Shown here: one piece after another, positions 1 through 4,804 of the stretch
How the letters are laid out: the number at the start of each line of letters is the position of its first letter
Position numbering within the stretch: the stretch's first letter is position 1
Assembly: GCA_028872685.1 (NCBI GenBank)
Contig: JAPKEI010000128.1
Location: 1-7,630, forward strand
Direction: 5' to 3'
From: Verrucomicrobiota bacterium
GTDB lineage: Bacteria > Verrucomicrobiota > Verrucomicrobiia > Limisphaerales > UBA1100
DNA: 7,630 nucleotides
Position numbers and translations under genes: made by a program
The notes under the pieces: model-generated
What the model saw: only the letters and a program-made list of their open reading frames with translations
Databases searched by the model: none
What the model was told of the DNA's origin: nothing

Positions 1-294
1 GGCCTCTTGCAGCCGGGAATCAAAATAATCGTACAAACTCACCAAGTGATCCCCCAGTTCTCCGGCTTTTTCGGGATCGAGACTGCGGTTGAGCTCGCGA
101 ATGATAGCCTGGGTTCGCGTGATATTTTCGTGGACGGTGAAATTGAAGTCCAGCGGATCTTCCCGGTCAAAAGCCTTGATGGCGATGCCGAGGAAACGGA
201 TGGCGCCGTCATACAACATGACAACGAGGTTTTCCGCGGAGGAAGTATTCACCGCGGCCACCCGATACGCGTTCAGCTTGTTGGCGCTGTTCAT
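1..294 (-). CDS. fliS: FliS, flagellin export chaperone (3' end beyond window)
   Basis: FliS binds the C-terminal disordered part of newly made flagellin in the cytoplasm, prevents early polymerisation and delivers it to the flagellar export gate. Reading the minus strand from the ATG at 294 gives 98 uninterrupted residues with no stop before the window edge, so the gene is 3'-truncated (family length is about 125-135). The family signature is clear: an N-terminal LNAYR followed by a TSSAENLVVMLYDGAIRFL helix (about residues 8-35), then a central helix with ITRTQAIIRELNRSLD and a final segment ending LVSLYDYFDSRLQEA. No Shine-Dalgarno precedes the ATG; an in-frame GTG six codons upstream is less likely because the ATG gives the usual FliS N-terminus. 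It lies 72 bases after the FlgM-like gene, and a sigma-54-like promoter ends just upstream. Position near fliD is typical for fliS. Confidence 0.95.
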   Translation of the reverse strand, partial: MNSANKLNAYRVAAVNTSSAENLVVMLYDGAIRFLGIAIKAFDREDPLDFNFTVHENITRTQAIIRELNRSLDPEKAGELGDHLVSLYDYFDSRLQEA

Positions 295-307
295 CGGGTG
301 TTTACAT

Positions 308-323
308 AGCACGTTTCGTGCCG
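308..323 (-). promoter_or_regulatory. Sigma-54 (-24/-12) type promoter before fliS
   Basis: On the minus strand the sequence reads CGGCACGAAACGTGCT. Against the sigma-54 consensus TGGCACG-N4-TTGCW it keeps GG and GC at the required ten-base separation and differs at two defined positions. The -12 C falls at 309, so the predicted start is near 297, only a few bases before the fliS ATG at 294. The element also contains a small palindrome, which could mean the match is partly structural. No activator (bEBP) binding site was identified. Confidence 0.55.
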
Positions 324-366
324 AAACAGTTTGGGGAAGGCGGGAAGTGAACGAAAGCGAAGGGTT

Positions 367-675
367 TTAGGATTTGTCCGGTCGGGGATTGTCCATCTCA
401 ATCTCAGTGGCTAGCAACTTGGAAAATTGCTCAATCGCTTGGGCGGGCGGATAGCGGTCAGCTTGCACGTCCTCGCGCAGGCGTTCTTTGATTTGGTCAA
501 ACCGTGCCTCGGCATCCACCTCCACACGGGTGAAATCCGGCCGGCGGGTCATGTTGGCCTCCAGCGAATCAGCCGGTGCGACCATCCCCACGCCGTCAGT
601 AGGCTGCGCCTGCGCTTGGGCCGCTTTCTGCGATCCTTGCGCCTGGCGCGTTGTATTGAGGCTAACTTCTTTCAT
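367..675 (-). CDS. FlgM-like candidate anti-sigma-28 factor (102 aa)
   Basis: This short charged protein is most like FlgM, which binds FliA in the cytoplasm and is exported through the finished hook to release it. The evidence is size (102 residues; FlgM is about 97), a polar, Gln/Ala/Thr-rich and probably unstructured N-terminal half (residues 1-50), and a C-terminal part (about 50-93) with the FlgM-like layout: an acidic VEVDAEAR segment, a helix RFDQIKERL, a turn with Tyr-Pro-Pro at 75-77, and a last helix ending FSKLLATEI. The start ATG at 675 was chosen because the only longer reading uses TTG at 735 and adds an unlikely aromatic-rich leader; the Shine-Dalgarno is weak (GGGACGG). It lies between a lipoprotein gene and fliS, and a sigma-28 promoter points at it from about 200 bases upstream. 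Identity is inferred from layout, not from a clear motif; it could be an unrelated small flagellar protein. Confidence 0.6.
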   Translation of the reverse strand: MKEVSLNTTRQAQGSQKAAQAQAQPTDGVGMVAPADSLEANMTRRPDFTRVEVDAEARFDQIKERLREDVQADRYPPAQAIEQFSKLLATEIEMDNPRPDKS

Positions 676-705
676 GGCAACCGTCCCAAATATCGTGTAT
701 TTCTC

Positions 706-724
706 AAAAAAAACAAGGTTTTTT
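706..724 (-). other. A/T-rich weak hairpin between lipoprotein and FlgM-like genes
   Basis: The 61-base gap holds a run of A followed by a run of T (on either strand) that can pair as a seven-base stem with a three-base loop. It has only one G:C pair, so it is a poor terminator; it may only be an A/T-rich spacer. Nothing else is evident in the gap apart from a weak G-rich stretch before the ATG at 675. Confidence 0.25.
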
Positions 725-736
725 CGCGTACACAAC

Positions 737-1570
737 TCAGGTGGCGCCGGGAATCGGGGGCAGCGGCGCTGGGTCTTCCGACCCTTCTGGCACCGTCGGC
801 CCTTCCGATTGGGGCTCCCCTTCGGGAGGCTCCACCGGTTCAGGATTTCCGGACACCCTCTGACTATCCTTATTATCGGCAGTTAACAGCATCTCTTTAG
901 CATTTTTTTCAGATAAATACTGAAAAATTGCTCCGAGTGAATAACGCCCTAATTCACGGGGTGAATTGAGAATCAATAGCTCCGTGGCCGCCAAAATACT
1001 GGAGGATTGCCGCTCGCGGATATGCCGGCGAAGGCTGTTGTTCACCGTCGTTTGCCCGGCATCAAACACTTCATCAGTAGCCCAAATCAATTCACCATCT
1101 TCGAGGCTAAAAAGATGCAGCTTCCAGCCTACACCGATGGGCGGGTACGCGCGGTAAGTGGTCAGCTCGCAAAAGAGCACCGCTTGGCAGCCGGTTTCCT
1201 TGGCCAGCATTGGCAGGAAATCAAAGGGCAACGCCGCATCAGCATAAATTGCCCGTTCGTTAAACAACCCGTGCAGCCGATGGGGCGTCACCGTGACCAC
1301 CTCAAACAAGCGCGCGCGCGAAAGCTCCTCGGTGAGCACCGCTTGCAGCAGCGGTACTCCGCGGTCAGCGGGCGCGTTGCCGCGGCCGTGCGTCAGCGGC
1401 ATCACCGCCACGCGCAGCAGATCGGCTGGTAAACCGCCGGGTGCGAGGTGCGTGTTGGATGGCGCGTGGAAGGGGCCCATGTAGGCGCCCTTATCCGTGC
1501 GTTCGAGGACGGAACAGCCTGCCAGTACACCGCCGGCGGCCGTGAGAGTTAATATGCGGAGTATTCTCAT
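737..1570 (-). CDS. Outer-membrane-type lipoprotein with CsgG/TolB-N-like domain
   Basis: The N-terminus is a lipoprotein signal: MRIL, a hydrophobic stretch, then the lipobox L16-A17-G18-C19. Ser at +2 would favour the outer membrane by the E. coli rule. Residues about 50-180 resemble the alternating strand-helix pattern of CsgG/LpoB/TolB-N-like lipoproteins: a strand LLRVAVMPL, an amphipathic helix before LFEVVTV, then an Ala-Val-Leu-Phe-Cys strand, and a strand pair around HLFSLEDGELIWATDEVF. After about residue 240 comes a Pro/Glu-rich low-complexity tail. The gene starts 16 bases after fliD, with no visible Shine-Dalgarno. The ATG at 1570 is kept because it gives a complete signal peptide. 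In Vibrio, proteins with this type of fold (FlgO, FlgT) support the basal body at the outer membrane, so a role there is plausible from context, but no family was firmly recognised. A sigma-28 promoter lies inside its 3' end. Confidence 0.85.
   Translation of the reverse strand: MRILRILTLTAAGGVLAGCSVLERTDKGAYMGPFHAPSNTHLAPGGLPADLLRVAVMPLTHGRGNAPADRGVPLLQAVLTEELSRARLFEVVTVTPHRLHGLFNERAIYADAALPFDFLPMLAKETGCQAVLFCELTTYRAYPPIGVGWKLHLFSLEDGELIWATDEVFDAGQTTVNNSLRRHIRERQSSSILAATELLILNSPRELGRYSLGAIFQYLSEKNAKEMLLTADNKDSQRVSGNPEPVEPPEGEPQSEGPTVPEGSEDPAPLPPIPGAT
873..899 (-). promoter_or_regulatory. Sigma-28 (FliA) promoter inside lipoprotein gene
   Basis: On the minus strand there is TAAAGAGA, an 11-base spacer, then GCCGATAA. 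The E. coli sigma-28 consensus is TAAAGTTT-N11-GCCGATAA, so the -10 matches at all eight positions, the spacer is exact, and the -35 keeps the TAAAG core. Initiation would be near 866, about 190 bases before the ATG of the FlgM-like gene. It overlaps codons for a KEMLLTADNK segment, so coding constraint explains some of it, but the full match is unlikely by chance in a window that also encodes FliA. Confidence 0.6.
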
Positions 1571-1586
1571 AATGATTTATTCAAAA

Positions 1587-3533
1587 TTATTTGAATCGAG
1601 CGGAGAGGAAGCTCATTTGTTGGTTTACCTTGGCTTGTGAAGTTTCCATCGCTACGAAGCCGCGGATGAGTTGGTCGCGTTTGGATTGCACCATCCGTTC
1701 ATGATCGGCGATTTGCTTGGTGATGTCGCTCACCTGATCGGTCATGTTTTTCTGGGTGGAGGCCATCGCGCCATCGTCATCCAGCACGTTGTCCAAATAA
1801 TCATAAATCGAGATGCCCACGCCGTAGGTTTCGGTGGTGAAGAGGCTCTTGACTTGGCCGAGATTATCACGCAGGGCACTGTCGAGTTTCTCTGAATCGT
1901 CCAGCGTAATTTCATTCGTATAACCGCTGGAGGCGTAGCCGATCGATTCCAGGCGCTTGATGGTGCTGGTGATGCCGGTGACACTGCCGGTGATTTTGGA
2001 GCGCAACTCGCGCGCGATTTCCGTGGGCAACGCTTCCGCGGCCAACACGCCCAGCGTGATCTTGCCATCCGCATCCGTGCTGCTGGCGATTTGCGACGAG
2101 ATGAGCGACTGCACTTTGTTGAGCTGCGCAATCAAATCGGAGATGGCGGTCTTGACCACTTCCGTGTCGGATTGCACGGAAATCGTGGATTTTTTTGGGT
2201 TGCTATCCAGAAAATACACATCGCCGCTTTGGGCGCTGGTGAGGTTCACCGCGCTCGTACCCGCCTCCGCATCGGCCTTGGTGGTGTGCAGGGTAAAACT
2301 GTTATTGGCCGTCACCTTCACATAATAAGTGGTGCTGCTGGAAAGCCCGCCGGGCACGGTGCCGGGGCTGTACATCGTCACAGCGTCGCCGGTGGAATAG
2401 CCGTGGCTTTCGGTGGTGGTCACGCTTTCGCCGGAGGTATCCACGCTGCTAATGCGCGAGGCACCGCTAGCTTGGGTGGCGGTGACAGAGAGACCTTGGA
2501 CGCCCGAACTGTTTTGAGTGATGGTGTTGCTGCGGCTTTCGAGCGGGCCGTTGTCATTCACATTGTAGAGCAAATTGTTGCCGCGCGAAAGGCTGCCGCT
2601 GTTGGCGGTGAGCAGGCGCGTCTTGGCCAAAAAATCTCCGCTCACATCTTCGAGTGTGATGCCCACATCGCCCTCGGTTTTGTTGGTGATGAGGAAGCGA
2701 TCGTTCACCGTGTCGTAGTTTGCATACACGCCGGCTTCGGAGTTGTTGATGTAGTCGAGGATATCCGTGATGTTATCGGTAGCGGAATAAGTGATGGAGG
2801 TTTCGTTGATTTTGAACGAGCCGCTGGCGCTGCCCGCGCCGTCGGTAAAGTTGGCCTCGTCAACAGTTTTGGAAAGATTCATGCCGCCGACATTGGCGCC
2901 GCTGGTGATGCTGCTGGTGCCGTTGGCATTCAGTCGCAGGGCTTGCAGCAGGTTGCTGGTGTCCGTGGCGCTGCCTAGCACGACGGTGCTGGAATCGGTG
3001 AAAGTGATTTTGTCGTTGGCCACCGAGTAATCGAAGCTGCCGCCCACGGCGGTTTTGATGGCGGCGAGAGTGGTGTCCAGCGAGTCACTGGTGGCTACGG
3101 TGATTTGTTCGCCCTGCACGGTGACGGTGCCCTCGGTGACGGCGATGGCGAATCCGGTGGAATCGAGTGCGGCGCTGGTGGTGACGCTTGCGCCCACGTC
3201 GGCATTGCCCAGTTGTTTGGCGGCGGTGGCAAGCTGGTAAATTTCAAACCGATAATCACCCGAGGACGTACCTTCTTTGGCGGTGGCAGTGGTGTGCGAT
3301 TGGTTGGAAGTGACCGAGCGGCTGTCGTAAAGGTCGGTTTCCTTGAGTGTTTTGGAATTGGTTTTCAGCGTGGCTAGCTCATTCTTGAGCTTAGTGAGAG
3401 CGCCGTTTTTCTGGCCAAGGGTGCGTTGCTCGACGCGCATACGCCGCTGGGGCGCCCGCTCCACGTTCGAGAGCTGGTCCACCATCGATTTCCAGTCAAA
3501 ACCGGTAACTAAGCCTGCTACTTGTAAATCCAT
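1587..3533 (-). CDS. fliD: FliD, flagellar filament cap protein (HAP2), with inserted domain
   Basis: FliD forms the cap at the distal end of the filament and helps exported flagellin subunits fold and insert. The N-terminal part (residues 1-110) is typical: V-A-G-L-V-T-G-F-D-W then VDQLSNVERAP and a coiled-coil stretch. The C-terminal part (about 455-648) has the expected KTAISDLIAQLNKVQSLI, ITSTIKRLESIG, LRDNLGQVKSLF and a final coiled coil ending SFLSARFK. The middle holds two related Flagellin_IN-like beta repeats (about 124-205 and 235-310) and an extra domain at about 358-448. Total length is 648, against 468 in E. coli. The ATG at 3533 has a clear GAGGA Shine-Dalgarno six bases upstream. 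It is preceded by a sigma-54 promoter and hairpin, so it probably starts its own transcription unit with the lipoprotein gene 16 bases downstream. No flagellin gene is in the window. Confidence 0.96.
   Translation of the reverse strand: MDLQVAGLVTGFDWKSMVDQLSNVERAPQRRMRVEQRTLGQKNGALTKLKNELATLKTNSKTLKETDLYDSRSVTSNQSHTTATAKEGTSSGDYRFEIYQLATAAKQLGNADVGASVTTSAALDSTGFAIAVTEGTVTVQGEQITVATSDSLDTTLAAIKTAVGGSFDYSVANDKITFTDSSTVVLGSATDTSNLLQALRLNANGTSSITSGANVGGMNLSKTVDEANFTDGAGSASGSFKINETSITYSATDNITDILDYINNSEAGVYANYDTVNDRFLITNKTEGDVGITLEDVSGDFLAKTRLLTANSGSLSRGNNLLYNVNDNGPLESRSNTITQNSSGVQGLSVTATQASGASRISSVDTSGESVTTTESHGYSTGDAVTMYSPGTVPGGLSSSTTYYVKVTANNSFTLHTTKADAEAGTSAVNLTSAQSGDVYFLDSNPKKSTISVQSDTEVVKTAISDLIAQLNKVQSLISSQIASSTDADGKITLGVLAAEALPTEIARELRSKITGSVTGITSTIKRLESIGYASSGYTNEITLDDSEKLDSALRDNLGQVKSLFTTETYGVGISIYDYLDNVLDDDGAMASTQKNMTDQVSDITKQIADHERMVQSKRDQLIRGFVAMETSQAKVNQQMSFLSARFK
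2190..2462 (-). other. FCCH-like beta domain inserted within FliD
   Basis: FliD residues about 358-448 form a compact unit: an ISSVDTSGESVTTT strand, a turn HGYSTGDAV, a GTVPGGLSSSTTYYVKV strand pair, then FTLHTTKADAEAGTSAVNL. This is the layout of the small beta domain (E1 FCCH-like) seen in many bacterial secreted and phage tail proteins. It interrupts FliD between a GLSVTAT strand and the STISVQSDTEVVKTAI segment, which are normally close together. It is in frame, with no change of base composition noticed. Confidence 0.6.
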
Positions 3534-3537
3534 TAGA

Positions 3538-3544
3538 TTTCCTC
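3538..3544 (-). promoter_or_regulatory. Shine-Dalgarno of fliD
   Basis: The minus strand reads GAGGAAA with six bases from the GAGGA core to the ATG. It fixes the fliD start, and the upstream hairpin ends one base before it. Confidence 0.75.
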
Positions 3545-3545
3545 A

Positions 3546-3566
3546 CGGACACAGCACAAGTGTCCG
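3546..3566 (-). other. 5' leader hairpin of fliD mRNA
   Basis: CGGACAC at 3566-3560 can pair perfectly with GTGTCCG at 3552-3546 around a seven-base loop. Its 5' edge coincides with the start predicted from the sigma-54 promoter (near 3565), and its 3' edge lies one base before the Shine-Dalgarno. It could stabilise the 5' end of the message or affect ribosome access. There is no T run after it, so it is not a terminator. Confidence 0.5.
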
Positions 3567-3575
3567 GCTAGACAT

Positions 3576-3591
3576 AGCAAGTAAGATGCCA
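3576..3591 (-). promoter_or_regulatory. Sigma-54 (-24/-12) promoter of fliD
   Basis: The minus strand reads TGGCATCTTACTTGCT, which fits TGGCACG-N4-TTGCW in the TGGCA and TTGCT blocks with exact GG-N10-GC spacing. Taking the -12 C at 3577, the start is near 3565, giving a 32-base leader with hairpin and Shine-Dalgarno. It sits in one of the few real gaps of the cluster. Sigma-54 control of mid-class flagellar genes such as fliD is known in Vibrio, Pseudomonas and Campylobacter. Confidence 0.7.
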
Positions 3592-3604
3592 GAAATGGCG
3601 GAAA

Positions 3605-4039
3605 TTAGTAATCGCAGTCGAGCAGGATCGTCTCGCCGCAAGTGCAACCCACGCGGATGCGCTTGATGATTTCATCCTCGCGCTCGTATTCGATGGTGGC
3701 AAGCTTGGGCGCTTCCTCGCCTTCGCCGTCTGCTACGTTAGCTGGGATTGCGGGAGCCGTGATCTTGATTTCTGGCAACGCAACGCGCGCGGGCGCAGCG
3801 GCCACGGCGGCTTCAATTTGGGTGATGGCCTTTTCTGCCGCTTCGCCGGTGAGCCCGCCTTCCTGAATTATTTGCCGGATGTGCCCGGCCAAATCCACCG
3901 CTTCGGCGGGGGTCACCGGACTGGGCGCGGGAGCGTCCAGCTCATCGGTCTCCAAGCCGGGAGCTTCGCGACGCACAAATTGCGAGGTTTCGGAGGGCTC
4001 GGCCAGATCGCCGCCAAATGGAATGAATTCGCGTGCCAT
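3605..4039 (-). CDS. Uncharacterised protein with C-terminal CxCG...C motif
   Basis: I do not recognise this 144-residue protein. It begins MAREFIPFGG, has an acidic, Pro/Ala-rich and probably disordered N-terminal third, an Ala-rich helical segment (about 44-85: AVDLAGHIRQII then AAEKAITQIEAAV), another Pro/Ala linker, and a conserved-looking C-terminus (about 113-144) with a strand IEYEREDEIIKRIRV followed by Cys132, Cys134-Gly and Cys142, ending C-D-Y. The three cysteines could belong to a small zinc-binding or redox site, completed by another ligand or by a dimer; this is inference. No signal peptide or membrane segment is visible, so it is probably cytoplasmic. The ATG lies three bases after the motB stop, so it is translationally close to motB; only a distant G-rich stretch serves as a possible ribosome site. 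Its place between stator and cap genes suggests a flagellar role. Confidence 0.85.
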   Translation of the reverse strand: MAREFIPFGGDLAEPSETSQFVRREAPGLETDELDAPAPSPVTPAEAVDLAGHIRQIIQEGGLTGEAAEKAITQIEAAVAAAPARVALPEIKITAPAIPANVADGEGEEAPKLATIEYEREDEIIKRIRVGCTCGETILLDCDY

Positions 4040-4042
4040 GAT

Positions 4043-4765
4043 TTAGCGTTGGACCCCCGCACGTACCATAATGGTCACGCGGTCGTGATGAGAATGGTTG
4101 AGGTCGTGCAAATAATTCCTGAGCGGTTTACTGCTGCTAAAGCCGGCCACCTTAATAAATTGTTTGGACTTCATCGCTTTGCGATCCATAGCCGACCGCG
4201 CCACGAGTGCCCGGTCAGTGGAGAGCTCCCATGTGTTTACCGGCTCGCCATTCAGTTCCACATTACTCGCGGTGTGGCCCTCCACTTCCACGCGCGTGGA
4301 TTGGTGTCGTGCCAGCACAAAAGATAGAACTTCAAACACAGTTTGCCCATATTTCGTGAGCCTTTCGGTTGGGCCCTCGAAAAGTCGCCGGTTCGGGTCG
4401 TTATAAAATTCGATCAACAATCCTTCACTGGTCATCTTTACCCGCATGGTTTTCATGTCGATGAAGTTGGGGTTGTCTGCGAACACCTCGACGATGTCCT
4501 TGTTAATTCGGCGCATCATTTGCAGGTCAATGGCTGAGGCATTATCGAACACCGAGCGCTTGGCTTCGATGAGATCCGCATTCTGGATGGGGATGATGCC
4601 CACCGACATTTTGGTGACACTCTTGAAGCGTGTATTAAAATACTGCTGCACTTCACCCTTTACCTTTTCGTCCTGATTCAGAATCCACAACAACATAAAC
4701 AGCGCCATCATCGCGGTCACAAAGTCCGCGAACGCCACTTTCCATGCTCCTCCTGCTCCAGCCAT
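4043..4765 (-). CDS. motB: MotB, flagellar stator protein
   Basis: MotB anchors the stator to peptidoglycan and carries the ion-binding Asp of the MotA/MotB channel. Residues 7-30 form the single membrane helix, with AWKVAFADFVTAMMALFMLLW giving Asp14, equivalent to E. coli Asp32. A plug/linker region follows, then an OmpA-like periplasmic domain (about 115-236) with VEVEGHT at 160-165, NTWELSTDRA at 177-186 and VAGFSSSKPL near 206-215. Only 13 residues precede the key Asp, and an in-frame TAA two codons before the ATG at 4765 excludes a longer N-terminus. Ala166 stands where the domain normally has the Asp of GHTD. Total length is 240, against 308 in E. coli. A GGAG Shine-Dalgarno lies about ten bases upstream, and the gene starts 39 bases after motA. 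The ion used (H+ or Na+) cannot be decided here. Confidence 0.95.
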   Translation of the reverse strand: MAGAGGAWKVAFADFVTAMMALFMLLWILNQDEKVKGEVQQYFNTRFKSVTKMSVGIIPIQNADLIEAKRSVFDNASAIDLQMMRRINKDIVEVFADNPNFIDMKTMRVKMTSEGLLIEFYNDPNRRLFEGPTERLTKYGQTVFEVLSFVLARHQSTRVEVEGHTASNVELNGEPVNTWELSTDRALVARSAMDRKAMKSKQFIKVAGFSSSKPLRNYLHDLNHSHHDRVTIMVRAGVQR

Positions 4766-4804
4766 CGTTTATTTCTCCATCAAAAGTTTTTGGGTTGCAG
4801 TCAT

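Noticed and set aside
7..309. A 100-residue plus-strand open frame at the left edge.
   Set aside because: The minus strand there encodes an unmistakable FliS, so this is its shadow.
309..327. Two overlapping, mutually exclusive small hairpins before fliS (stems of five and six bases), suggesting a riboswitch-like leader.
   Set aside because: The palindrome coincides with the sigma-54-like element, which would lie upstream of the transcript start, and the stems are short.
706..724. A possible terminator between the lipoprotein and FlgM-like genes.
   Set aside because: The stem is almost all A:T and would be too weak for intrinsic termination.
676..735. A longer start (TTG at 735) for the FlgM-like gene.
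   Set aside because: It adds an aromatic-rich leader unlike FlgM, has no ribosome site and uses a rare start; the ATG at 675 is simpler.
1311..1320. A run of alternating GC bases that could form Z-DNA or be a simple repeat.
   Set aside because: It is short and lies in the lipoprotein gene where it encodes ordinary Ser-Arg-Ala-Arg codons.
2091..2978. A long open frame of 295 residues on the plus strand opposite fliD.
   Set aside because: It is a Gly/Ala/His-rich shadow of fliD with no recognisable domain or ribosome site; the minus-strand reading is a clear FliD.
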